Positions 56,006 through 63,840 of a stretch of 64,000 nt of DNA are shown here, one piece after another. Positions within the stretch are counted from its first letter, which is position 1, and every line of letters begins with the position of its first letter. Below the pieces are notes generated by a model. The model was not told the DNA's origin, ran no database searches, and saw only the letters and a list, made by a program, of their open reading frames with translations. The stretch is taken from positions 1 through 64,000 of the forward strand of contig JARBUD010000020.1 in assembly GCA_029239875.1 (NCBI GenBank). Reading direction: 5' to 3'. Position numbers and translations under genes: made by a program. The stretch comes from Xanthobacteraceae bacterium. Its GTDB lineage: Bacteria; Pseudomonadota; Alphaproteobacteria; Rhizobiales; Xanthobacteraceae.

Positions 56006-56200
56006 TCAAGCGAATTGGAGAAGCAGGCTGAAGATCGTGACGTAGAGCCCGAGCTCGGCGAGCGCGGGATTGCTGACAAAGCGGGCGAACCCGACGGCGC
56101 GCAGCAGCGGGCGCAGCACCAGGATGACGACAAGCGCCACCACCGCGTAGGAGACCGCAGGCGCGATCAGCACGCCGCCGATGATAAGTTCCGAGAACAT
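56006..56200 (-). CDS. DUF1656 small membrane protein (AaeX-like)
   Basis: The 64-residue protein has two hydrophobic helices: ELIIGGVLIAPAVSYAVVAL with VVILVLRPLL, and ALAELGLYVTIFSLLL. DUF1656 proteins are typically encoded between FUSC and HlyD-type genes, as here (spacers of 5 and 10 bases). Its function is not known. Confidence 0.85.
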   Translation of the reverse strand: MFSELIIGGVLIAPAVSYAVVALVVILVLRPLLRAVGFARFVSNPALAELGLYVTIFSLLLQFA

Positions 56201-56205
56201 GGCGG

Positions 56206-57864
56206 TCAGGGCTCCCTCTGGAGACGGTGGACGTTGAAGGGGCCGTCGGACGCGGCGGCGCCGCAGAGCCGCAGCCGCACGGCGCGGTCGAAGCAGCCCA
56301 TGGCTTCCGTCAGGACCGTCTGGATCTGCGGCGCCGAACCGCCGGCCATCATCATCGTGCCGATGCGCGCGGCATCGCGGAACGCCGCCTCTTCCGGCGC
56401 GAGGCGCGGGCCGGCACCCGCCTCCAGCGCGGCGAGGTCACGGCGCGCGGATTTCGCCAGCCAGCGAATACGGCGCTCGCCGGACAACGGCGGCAGCACG
56501 ATCTGGATCGCGGCCAGAAGGAGCGTCGCCAACAGGAGGAAGAGGCAGGTGAACAGGAAGGCCTGCGGGTCGTAGCTCTGCGGATTGGTCGGCAGGAACA
56601 GCAGCACGATGAAGACGAGGTTGATCCGGCCGAAGCCCGCAAGCACCGGATTGGGCCGGGTCATCAGCAGCGCCGAGCCCATGACGAACGGGGCGAGGGC
56701 GAGCGCCAGCAGCGGAAAGGCGTCGACGCCGTCGAGCACGACGAATTCCAGCAGGCCGGCGAGGATGCAGGAGATCGGCGCGGCGATCACCGCGAGCCGG
56801 GTGGTCACGGTCGGATCGGTCATGGTGGCGCTCAGGCCGATTAGGATCGCCACCAGCGCGAGCGCGGCACTGGCCGACGGCCAACCGGTGATGACGAAGA
56901 ACCCCGACGCCAGTGCGAAATAGACGACCGCGCGCAGCCCGTTCGCCAGCGCGATCCGACGCGAGCGATAGACGGGCGCGTGCCGTTCCCGGGCGGGCCG
57001 CTCGCCGGCGCGCAGGGCCGCGAGATTCCCGTGTACCTCGGCATGCTTGCGCTGCAGTTCGTCGGTCAGCCTCGAAGCGCAGGACGAGCCGGCCGCCGCT
57101 CCTCCCAGCGCGCGAACCGTGGCGAACATGGCCACGAGGTTGACCATGGCGGCGCGCGCCGCCGCGCTGCGCGCCGGCCCGACGCTCGATTCTGCGGCAA
57201 GGCCGGTGATGTCGGGGCGCAGCAGGGTGAGTTCGCGCAGGAGACCGGCCGCCATGGTCGCGGGCAGGGTCTCGCCGCCCACCGCGCGCTCCGCATATCC
57301 GGCGATCCGGCGGTGCAGGTCGCAGAGCCTGGCCAGGACCTGCGGGTAATAGTCGGGCGCTGCGGAGAGGTCGTTGACGAGGGCTACGGCGAGGATGCCG
57401 ACGACGATGGCCGCTCCGCGCCCGGTGGCGGCATCGAAGATGTCCTGCGGATCGTCGAGATGCTCGAGCGCGACCAAGGCCACGGTGATCACGCCGATCC
57501 CCGCCATATAGGCGCGGTTGCCGTCGAGCAGCGCCGCCACGTAGACGCAGGCCCCGATCCACACCGCGAGGCCGGCCAGCAGCAGCACCTGCGTCTGGGT
57601 GAACAGGCCGACGATGGCGATGGAGGCGGCGCAGCCGATTACCGTGCCGAGCAGCCGGAAACCGGCCCTCTCCATGGTCTGGCCGCGCGTCGGGATGGCC
57701 AGGATCGCCACGGTGAGCGCGGAGGAGTAGGGCGCGTCGAGCTGCAGCCAGAAGCTGACATAGAGCGCGATGACGAGCGCCAGCCAGCTCCTGAGCGCGA
57801 AGGCCCAGGCGCTGCCGGGGAATCCGGCGAAGGTGAGCGGCTGTGCGTCGGCGACGGCGGTCAC
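56206..57864 (-). CDS. FUSC-family aromatic-acid exporter-like protein (AaeB-like)
   Basis: The protein of about 552 residues has two six-helix blocks (SWLALVIALYVSFWLQLDAP onward; RAVVYFALASGFFVITGWPS onward) separated and followed by soluble segments, the fusaric-acid-resistance (FUSC) layout. No ATG lies near the true N-terminus. GTG 57864 or GTG 57873 is the probable start; the upstream open frame is not family-like. With the fusion protein and DUF1656 it forms an efflux system for aromatic carboxylates or similar compounds. It is shorter than E. coli AaeB (655). Confidence 0.82.
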   Translation of the reverse strand: MTAVADAQPLTFAGFPGSAWAFALRSWLALVIALYVSFWLQLDAPYSSALTVAILAIPTRGQTMERAGFRLLGTVIGCAASIAIVGLFTQTQVLLLAGLAVWIGACVYVAALLDGNRAYMAGIGVITVALVALEHLDDPQDIFDAATGRGAAIVVGILAVALVNDLSAAPDYYPQVLARLCDLHRRIAGYAERAVGGETLPATMAAGLLRELTLLRPDITGLAAESSVGPARSAAARAAMVNLVAMFATVRALGGAAAGSSCASRLTDELQRKHAEVHGNLAALRAGERPARERHAPVYRSRRIALANGLRAVVYFALASGFFVITGWPSASAALALVAILIGLSATMTDPTVTTRLAVIAAPISCILAGLLEFVVLDGVDAFPLLALALAPFVMGSALLMTRPNPVLAGFGRINLVFIVLLFLPTNPQSYDPQAFLFTCLFLLLATLLLAAIQIVLPPLSGERRIRWLAKSARRDLAALEAGAGPRLAPEEAAFRDAARIGTMMMAGGSAPQIQTVLTEAMGCFDRAVRLRLCGAAASDGPFNVHRLQREP

Positions 57865-58206
57865 GGTTCTCACTCTGGATCGTGCGGTGGCGGAGCTGTC
57901 GGCTGCGTGGAGATCGTCACGTCGCCCGGACGGGTATCGCCGACGGACAGGTCGTCGCGCCGCGTGCGGCATCGATCGACCTGGGATACGGCAACAGGGC
58001 CCCCGGACCCGCATGCGACGCATCGCACCATCCATGCGATCGCGTTCGCGGCGATATTGACGGAGAGGCAGCCGAAATCTTTTCAGAACGCGCTGGCGTA
58101 TCGGCATAGCCCGACGCCCTCGCGCGGCGCGACGGCTCTACCGGCCGGCGCTTTCCCGGCTATGATCGGCCGGCATTCCGGCGCCGCAGCAGGAGGGACG
58201 ACGGCC
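57865..58206. other. Divergent spacer between the efflux operon and the cupin gene
   Basis: The 342 bases contain no gene that I can support. A 7-base repeat, CCGGCCG (58141) and CGGCCGG (58167), with a 19-base spacer lies close to the cupin ribosome site AGGAGGGA (58190-58197). Bases 58070-58110 are slightly AT-richer and could hold a promoter. I see no regulator gene adjacent. Confidence 0.6.
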
Positions 58207-58710
58207 ATGAGCGAGCATTCGGGCGATCATTCCCACGAGCACGACGCCGAGCGCTGGAAGCATGACGGCGTGCGGGTGATTAAGGGCGACAAGCTCGATC
58301 CCAACACCGCGCAGACGCCGGGCATGTTCCGGCAGGCGGCGATCAACCACGCCCGCGTCGGCGCGCAGAAGATCTGGGCGGGGACGGTGACCATCCAGCC
58401 CAACGCCAAGACCAGCGTGCATCATCACGGCGAGTTGGAGAGCGTGATCTATGTGGTGCGCGGGCGCGCCCGCATGCGGTGGGGCGACCGGCTGGAATAT
58501 GTCGCCGAGGCGGAAGCGGGCGACTTCATCTTCGTGCCGCCCTATGTGCCGCACCAGGAGATCAACGCCGATCCGGACCAGCCGCTCGACTGCGTGCTGG
58601 TGCGCTCCGACAACGAGGCGGTGGTGGTGAACATCACCGATGTCGATCCGGTGGAGAAGCCGGAGGAGGTCTACTGGGTCGATCCGATCCACAAGGCGCC
58701 GGAGGCCTGA
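58207..58710 (+). CDS. Cupin-domain protein
   Basis: The 167-residue single-cupin protein has motif 1 SVHHHGELESVIYVVRGRAR and motif 2 GDFIFVPPYVPHQEINAD, with His and Glu residues suited to bind one metal ion. It has a His-rich start (EHSGDHSHEHDAERWKH) that may bind metal. AGGAGGGA precedes ATG 58207. It is convergent with an operon containing a fumarylacetoacetate-hydrolase-family enzyme, sharing a bidirectional terminator. It may be a dioxygenase, isomerase or regulatory cupin; I cannot tell which. Confidence 0.8.
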   Translation: MSEHSGDHSHEHDAERWKHDGVRVIKGDKLDPNTAQTPGMFRQAAINHARVGAQKIWAGTVTIQPNAKTSVHHHGELESVIYVVRGRARMRWGDRLEYVAEAEAGDFIFVPPYVPHQEINADPDQPLDCVLVRSDNEAVVVNITDVDPVEKPEEVYWVDPIHKAPEA

Positions 58711-58734
58711 ACCGGCCGGGCCGCAGACGCGAAA

Positions 58735-58766
58735 CGCCCGGCAGCGGTCATGGACCGCGCCGGGCG
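58735..58766. terminator. Bidirectional terminator between the cupin and FAH genes
   Basis: CGCCCGGC pairs with GCCGGGCG, and inside it GCGGTC pairs with GACCGC, giving 14 pairs with one bulged A and loop ATG. T-rich TTCTTT follows on the plus strand and the minus-strand side has GAAA before it. It sits between two convergent stops. Confidence 0.8.
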
Positions 58767-58790
58767 CTCGTTCTTTCCAGCGATGGAGCG

Positions 58791-59495
58791 TCAGACGACC
58801 TTGACGTCGAGCGTGGCGACGCCTTCGACCGCACCTTCCATGTGGTCGCCGCGCACGATGGCGCCGACGCCGGCCGGCGTGCCGGACATGATGACGTCGC
58901 CCGGCTGCAGCTCGAACAGGCCGGACAGATAGGCGATCATCTCCGGCACCTTCCAGATCATCTGGTTGAGGTCACCCTGCTGGCGCAGCGCGCCGTTGAC
59001 CTTCAGCCACACCTTGCCCTGGTTCGGATGGCCGATCTTGGAGGCCGGCACCAGCGCCGAGCACGGGGCGGAATCCTCGAACGCCTTGCCGACTTCCCAC
59101 GGGCGGCCGAGCTTCTTGGCCTCGCCCTGCAGGTCGCGGCGGGTCATGTCGAGACCGATGCCATAGCCCCACACATGGTCGAGCGCCTGCTCGACCGGGA
59201 TGTTGCGGCCGCCCTTGCCGAGCGCGACCAGCATCTCGACCTCGTAATGCACGTCGCTGGACTTGTCGGGATAGGGGAAGGTGCCGTTGGTGATGACGTT
59301 GTCGGGGTTCTTCTGGAAGAAGAAGGGCGGTTCCTTGTTCGGGTCGTGCCCCATCTCGATCGCGTGCTCGGCGTAGTTGCGGCCGACGCAGTAGATGCGG
59401 TGGATCGGGAACAGCTTGTCCGAGCCTTCGACGGGGAGCGTCGCGATGCCAGGAGGCGTGATCACATAGGCGGAATTGTCGATAGGCGCGTTCAT
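58791..59495 (-). CDS. Fumarylacetoacetate hydrolase-family protein (fumarylpyruvate hydrolase-like)
   Basis: The 234-residue enzyme has the FAH fold: FPIHRIYCVGRNYAEHAIEM, PPFFFQKNPDNVI, VHYEVEMLVALGKGG (metal ligand Glu), YGIGLDMTRRDLQGEAKKLG and GDVIMSGTPAGVGAIVRGD. The short length and the RNYAEH motif resemble fumarylpyruvate hydrolase of gentisate pathways. It is the last gene of an ABC importer operon, overlapping the permease stop by one base. That suggests that an imported compound or its ring-cleavage product is hydrolysed. Confidence 0.87.
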   Translation of the reverse strand: MNAPIDNSAYVITPPGIATLPVEGSDKLFPIHRIYCVGRNYAEHAIEMGHDPNKEPPFFFQKNPDNVITNGTFPYPDKSSDVHYEVEMLVALGKGGRNIPVEQALDHVWGYGIGLDMTRRDLQGEAKKLGRPWEVGKAFEDSAPCSALVPASKIGHPNQGKVWLKVNGALRQQGDLNQMIWKVPEMIAYLSGLFELQPGDVIMSGTPAGVGAIVRGDHMEGAVEGVATLDVKVV

Positions 59496-60247
59496 CAGCG
59501 TACTCCTGCGTAATAGTCGACGCGTTTCTCAATGGATTCGATGACGGCGGACAGGCCCATCGCGGCAGCGAAGAGGATGATGGTCAGGGCCCAGAAATTA
59601 TCCATGTCGAAGTTGCGCGAGTAGAGCTCGAACAACTCGCCATAGCCGATGATCGAGACCAGCAACTGGCCGATCACCACGCCCTTCACGCCGCGCACCA
59701 CGCCGAGGCGGATGCCCGCCAGGATCTCCGGCAGGGCGGCGAGAAGGATGATCTTGAAGTAGAGGGCGAAGCGCGAGGCGCCGTAGCTGCGGCCCATCTC
59801 GATCAGCGAGGGGGGCACCCCCTGGATGCCCGCCCGCGTGTCCAGCACGATGATCCACACCGCGAACAGGAAGACGGTGACGACCACCGTCGTCTCGCCC
59901 ATGCCGAACAGGATCATCAGCACCGGCACTAGCGCCGAGAGCGGCGCCGAGACAAAGATGTTGACCCAGATGCCAAGCAGGTTGTCGACCGCGGCGAAGC
60001 GGCCCATCAGCACGCCGATGACGATGCCCGCGACGATCGCGAAGAACATGCCGAGCAGGAAGCTGTTCAGCGTGGTCAGCGCCGCCGCCTGCCAGGTGCC
60101 GGTCTGCACCAGCGCCACCGCGGCGACCACGACGTCGGAGAGCGGCGGGATGAGAAAGGTCGCGCCGGAGCGCCCGACCAGCTCCCAGACGGCGCACCAG
60201 ACGATGAGCGAGGCCATCATCGGCACGCGGTAGCCGAAAAGGGTCAT
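59495..60247 (-). CDS. Taurine/nitrate-type ABC transporter permease
   Basis: The 250-residue SsuC/TauC-like permease has about six helices and the coupling motif LIEMGRSYGASRFALYFKII. It is 12 bases after the ATPase gene in the minus-strand operon. It probably pairs with the permease at 61069-61904, whose gene appears frameshifted. Confidence 0.88.
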   Translation of the reverse strand: MTLFGYRVPMMASLIVWCAVWELVGRSGATFLIPPLSDVVVAAVALVQTGTWQAAALTTLNSFLLGMFFAIVAGIVIGVLMGRFAAVDNLLGIWVNIFVSAPLSALVPVLMILFGMGETTVVVTVFLFAVWIIVLDTRAGIQGVPPSLIEMGRSYGASRFALYFKIILLAALPEILAGIRLGVVRGVKGVVIGQLLVSIIGYGELFELYSRNFDMDNFWALTIILFAAAMGLSAVIESIEKRVDYYAGVR

Positions 60248-60259
60248 GATGGCTTCTCC

Positions 60260-61066
60260 CTAGTCGACGTAGTGCTTGAGGCCCTGCCAGATCTCCTCGA
60301 CCGTATCGAGGTAGCTCTGGTCACGGCGGATGGCGTCGGGCGAGGCCGAGCGGTCGATTTCGGGCTCGATGATCTGCGCCACGCGGCCGGGCCGGCGCGA
60401 CAGGATTACGATGCGGTCGGAGCAGTAGACCGCCTCTTCGATGGAGTGGGTGACGAAGATGAAGGTCTTCCTCTCCTTCTCGACCAGCTCCAGCAGGTCT
60501 TCCTGGAACTTGCGGCGGTTCTGCTCGTCCACCGCCGAGAAGGGCTCGTCGAGGAGCAGCACGTCCGCATTCACTGCGAAGGCGCGGGCGAGGCCGACAC
60601 GCTGGCGCATGCCGCCGGAGAGCTCGTGCGGGTACTTGCTCTCGAAGCCGGACAGCCCGACCTCGGCGATGTACTTGGCGGCGATCGCCTGGCGCTCGTC
60701 CTTGCCCATGCCCTTCAGCTCAAGGCCGAAGGCGACGTTGCGCATCACCGTCGCCCAGGGCATCAGCGCGAAATCCTGGAACACGAAGGCGCGCTCGGGG
60801 CCGGGGCCGGTCACCGTCTTGCCGCCGACGCGAATCTCGCCCGAGGTCGAGGGGATGAGGCCGGCGATGATCTTCAGCAGCGTGGTCTTGCCGCAGCCGG
60901 ACGGGCCGAGCAGCGTGGTGAGCTTGCCGGAGGGGAAGTCGAGATCGATGGAGCGCAGCGCCTCGACCTCGTTGTACATCTTGCACACGCCCCGCACCTC
61001 GACGGCGACGTCGGATCCGGCGGGCTTGGCGGCGGCGGAGAGCGCCTCGGCCGTGATGTTGCGCAT
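60260..61066 (-). CDS. Taurine/nitrate-type ABC transporter ATPase
   Basis: The 268-residue ATPase has Walker A LLGPSGCGKTTLLKII, Q-loop FVFQDFALMPWATV, signature ELSGGMRQRVGLARAF, Walker B VLLLDEPFSAVDEQNRR and H-loop IFVTHSIEEAVYCSD. It is 2 bases after the frameshifted permease. It energises the importer regulated by the adjacent FadR-type gene. Confidence 0.92.
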   Translation of the reverse strand: MRNITAEALSAAAKPAGSDVAVEVRGVCKMYNEVEALRSIDLDFPSGKLTTLLGPSGCGKTTLLKIIAGLIPSTSGEIRVGGKTVTGPGPERAFVFQDFALMPWATVMRNVAFGLELKGMGKDERQAIAAKYIAEVGLSGFESKYPHELSGGMRQRVGLARAFAVNADVLLLDEPFSAVDEQNRRKFQEDLLELVEKERKTFIFVTHSIEEAVYCSDRIVILSRRPGRVAQIIEPEIDRSASPDAIRRDQSYLDTVEEIWQGLKHYVD

Positions 61067-61068
61067 GG

Positions 61069-61904
61069 TCAGGACTTCCTCTTCTCGGGGCGCAGCACGC
61101 GAAGCTCGAAAGCCTCAAGCGCGGCGAGCGTCAGGGTGGATACGAGGATGATGGACACCACCGCGGCATACATCTCCGCGTAATTGGCCACCGAGCGGTG
61201 ATAGGTGATGAGGTCGCCGATACCGGTCGGGGTGATCAGCAGCTCGGCGAGGATCACACCGATGAAGCCGGCGGCGAGGCCGAGACGCAGGCCGGCGAAG
61301 ATGACCGGCGAGGCGTCGGGGATGATTATCTTGACGATCCGCTGCCACCACGTGCCCTGGAAGGAGTAGCACATGGCCACCAGGGACGGGTTGGCGTTGC
61401 GCACCGCCTTGTAGCCGTTGAGCACGATCACCGGCAGCGCCAGCATGATCACCGCCAGTGTCTTCGACACCAGGCCGATGCCGTACATGAAGGTGATGAG
61501 CGGGATCAGCGCCGCCATGGGCGCGGCCTGCAGCACTATGAACACCGGGGCGATGAGCCATTCGGCGAAGCGCGACAGGCCCATGACGATGCCGAGGCCG
61601 ACGCCGATCACCGCCGAGATGGCGATGCCGATCACCAGCCCAGCGGCTGCAGCGTCTCGGCATAGGCCGCGACGAAGGAGCCGTCGAGCGTCATGGTCAC
61701 GAAGGCGCGCAGCGTCTCAAGGAAGGTCGGGAAGGCGAAGCTGATCGGATTGCGGCCGGCGATCTCCCAGGCGAGGAAGAACAGGCCGATGGAAGCGGTC
61801 CGCCAGAGGGCGGTGCGGTGCCCCGACAGCTTCCTCCAGAAGGAGGAAGCCTCGGCGGGGCGAACGGCCCGCGAGGAGCCGTTCGCGTGAGCGGGAGCCG
61901 ACAT
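61069..61904 (-). pseudogene. Taurine/nitrate-type ABC transporter permease, apparently frameshifted
   Basis: Two adjacent minus-strand frames together encode one permease. The first part (ATG 61904, MSAPAHANGSSRAV) ends in AAYAETLQPLGW with TGA at 61632-61634. The second continues VIGIAISAVIGVGLGIVMG from about 61635 through the coupling motif NPSLVAMCYSFQGTWWQRIV to the stop. Inserting one C (GGCTGG to GGCCTGG, around 61637-61641) restores a continuous QPLGLVIGIAIS. A GTG overlaps the TGA (GTGA), so coupled translation of two halves cannot be excluded. A real mutation or a sequencing error would explain the break equally well. Confidence 0.75.
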
Positions 61905-61915
61905 CAATCGGGCCT

Positions 61916-62920
61916 TCAGTTCGTGCCGACCTTGCCGAGCGCGCGGTTCAGCGGCTCGAGCGCCCAGAAATCCTCGACCTTGAGGCTCGCCGGTTCGCCG
62001 GTGAGCTGGCCGGAGAGGGTGTAGAAGGCGAAGTCGTCCTTGGCCGCCGCTGCGCCGCCGCCATTGAGCGGGAACGCCTTGCCCTCGGCGAGCTCGGTGA
62101 AATAGGGAGTGATCTCCGCCACCTGGTCGGCCGGCAGGTCCGGCAGCAGGTTGTACTTCTTGCGCCACTCGGCGACGACACCGGGGTTCTTGGTCACCTC
62201 GCGCCAGGTGGTGAGGATCGACTCGACAATGATGTCGACGTCCTTGGCGTTCTTGTCGAGATAGTCCTGGCGGGCGAACAGCGCCTCGTCGGTGGCGTTC
62301 ACTCCCTCGAGCGGCAGGATGATGAACTTGCCCGGAGCCTTTTCCTGCAGCAGGCGGCGACCGGCGGCGTCGACGATGGTCGCCTTCACGTTGCCCTGCA
62401 GCAGCGCACCGGTGCGCACCTCCGAGCCGGGGATGTAGCTGATCTTGGAGAACTTGATGCCCTGCTTCTGCTCCATCAGCTTCATGATGGCCTCGGTGCC
62501 CGAGCCGCGCGAATGCACCGCGACTTCCTGGCCGTTGAGGTCCTTCCAGGTCTTGTAGAACTCGGCGTTGACCGCCGGATAGAATTTAAGGGTCGAGAGC
62601 TGGAGGAAGATGCGCACCGGCACCTTCACCTTCTGGATCAGCGCATAGGGACCGCCGACGCCAATGTCGGCCTGGCCGCTGACCACCGCCTGCGCGGCGA
62701 TGTCCTCGGACTTCAGATAGGTCATCTCGACATCGACGCCCTTCTGCTTGGCCAGCTCGAAGGCAGCGAGCAGGTGGAGGTTCTCCACGCTGGCGATGTC
62801 GCCATAGGCGACGCGGACCTTCGCCTCGGCCTGCGGCGCGGCGATGAGCACGGCGCCGAGACCAAGGGCGGCCGCGGCTCCGGAAAGATTGCGGAATCCT
62901 GACGTGAGGCTCTTGAGCAT
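61916..62920 (-). CDS. Taurine/nitrate-type ABC transporter substrate-binding protein
   Basis: The 334-residue periplasmic protein has a signal peptide (AAALGLGAVLIAAPQAEA) and an NMT1/SsuA-like domain: VRVAYGDIASVENLHLLAAF, DIAAQAVVSGQADIGVGGPY, AVHSRGSGTEAIMKLMEQKQ and LLPDLPADQVAEITPYFTEL. GGGAG about 9 bases upstream supports ATG 62920. It is the first gene of the importer-FAH operon. The ligand is not known; the neighbouring hydrolase argues for a carboxylic or aromatic acid. Confidence 0.88.
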   Translation of the reverse strand: MLKSLTSGFRNLSGAAAALGLGAVLIAAPQAEAKVRVAYGDIASVENLHLLAAFELAKQKGVDVEMTYLKSEDIAAQAVVSGQADIGVGGPYALIQKVKVPVRIFLQLSTLKFYPAVNAEFYKTWKDLNGQEVAVHSRGSGTEAIMKLMEQKQGIKFSKISYIPGSEVRTGALLQGNVKATIVDAAGRRLLQEKAPGKFIILPLEGVNATDEALFARQDYLDKNAKDVDIIVESILTTWREVTKNPGVVAEWRKKYNLLPDLPADQVAEITPYFTELAEGKAFPLNGGGAAAAKDDFAFYTLSGQLTGEPASLKVEDFWALEPLNRALGKVGTN

Positions 62921-62940
62921 TTTCCGACTCCCATGAGTGC

Positions 62941-63089
62941 GGAGTGGTTGAGTCCACTCCCGACCAACCCCGCGAGGTTGGATACCAATTATGATTTGGT
63001 TTATATTGGCTGCTCCCCACGGTCAAGGCCGCTTTCGCTTGACCATGCGGCTTCTTGGCCCCATAGATTGAACCAATCCTCACTTTGGT
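62941..63089. promoter_or_regulatory. Cluster of inverted repeats between the importer operon and its FadR-type regulator
   Basis: The spacer is AT-richer than its surroundings and contains GGAGTGG-N6-CCACTCC (62941-62960), CCAACC-N6-GGTTGG (62964-62981), TTGG-ATA-CCAA (62978-62988), ACCAA-N7-TTGGT (62984-63000) and ACCAA-N8-TTGGT (63072-63089). The TTGG/CCAA elements resemble GntR/FadR operators (TGG..CCA) and are repeated, so cooperative control of both divergent genes is likely. Confidence 0.55.
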
Positions 63090-63104
63090 TGATCCGAGTC
63101 GCCT

Positions 63105-63815
63105 ATGCTTATGCCGCCTGCCGACGCCTATCCGGAGAAGAGCATCGTCACGCAGTTGCGCGCCTATCTGGCGCAGGCTGACCTGCCGCAGGACGGGCGC
63201 ATCCCGCCCGAGCGCGACCTTGCCGTCGCGCTCGGCGTGTCGCGCACGGAACTGCGCAAGGCGCTCGACGTGCTGGAATCCGAAGGCCAGCTCTGGCGCC
63301 ATGTCGGCAAGGGCACCTTCATGGGCAGCCGGCCGCTCGACACCTTCGCCGACATCGCGGCGCTCGCCCGCCGCAGCAACCCGGCCGAGGTGATGCGCGC
63401 GCGCCTCGTCATCGAGCCGGAGATCGCCCGCGCCGCTGCCTTCACGGCGACGCCAGCGGCGATTTCGGAGATGCGGCTGTGCCTCGCCCGCTCGCGGCAG
63501 GCGGAGACGTGGCGGCAATATGAGGGCTGGGACGCGCGGCTTCACCGCACCATCGCCGAGGCGACGCAGAACAGCCTGCTGCTCGGCCTGTTCGACACGC
63601 TGAACGCGGTGCGCCGCGCCGTGACCTGGGGCCGCCTGCGCACAGCGCCGGTGAAGCCGCTGCCGAGCCATCACAGCTTCACCGAGCACGACGCCATCGT
63701 CGATGCCATCGAGCATCGCGACATGACCGGCGCCGCCGCGGCGATGCGGACGCATCTGCGCAGCGTCGAGCGCAAGCTGCTGGACAAGCAGGACGCCCGC
63801 GCCGACGAGGGGTGA
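63105..63815 (+). CDS. FadR-subfamily GntR transcriptional regulator
   Basis: The 236-residue regulator has an N-terminal winged helix, GRIPPERDLAVALGVSRTEL then RKALDVLESEGQLW, with the wing VGKGTFMG. The C-terminal FCD ligand domain has MRARLVIEPEIARAAAFTAT, and later histidines (HRTIAEAT, HDAIVDAIEH) suit metal or acid binding. ATG 63105 or 63111 is the start. It is divergent from the importer-FAH operon, its probable target, with several TTGG/CCAA repeats between them. Confidence 0.88.
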   Translation: MLMPPADAYPEKSIVTQLRAYLAQADLPQDGRIPPERDLAVALGVSRTELRKALDVLESEGQLWRHVGKGTFMGSRPLDTFADIAALARRSNPAEVMRARLVIEPEIARAAAFTATPAAISEMRLCLARSRQAETWRQYEGWDARLHRTIAEATQNSLLLGLFDTLNAVRRAVTWGRLRTAPVKPLPSHHSFTEHDAIVDAIEHRDMTGAAAAMRTHLRSVERKLLDKQDARADEG

Positions 63816-63840
63816 ATGCCGCGCTACAGCGAGCCGGCCA

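Noticed and set aside
58141-58173. CCGGCCG/CGGCCGG repeat as a terminator or operator
   Set aside because: Short arms, a 19-base loop and very GC-rich background make it likely to arise by chance.
61069-61904. Two separate short permease genes
   Set aside because: Each half alone lacks a complete permease core, and a single base restores continuity, so one broken gene is more likely.
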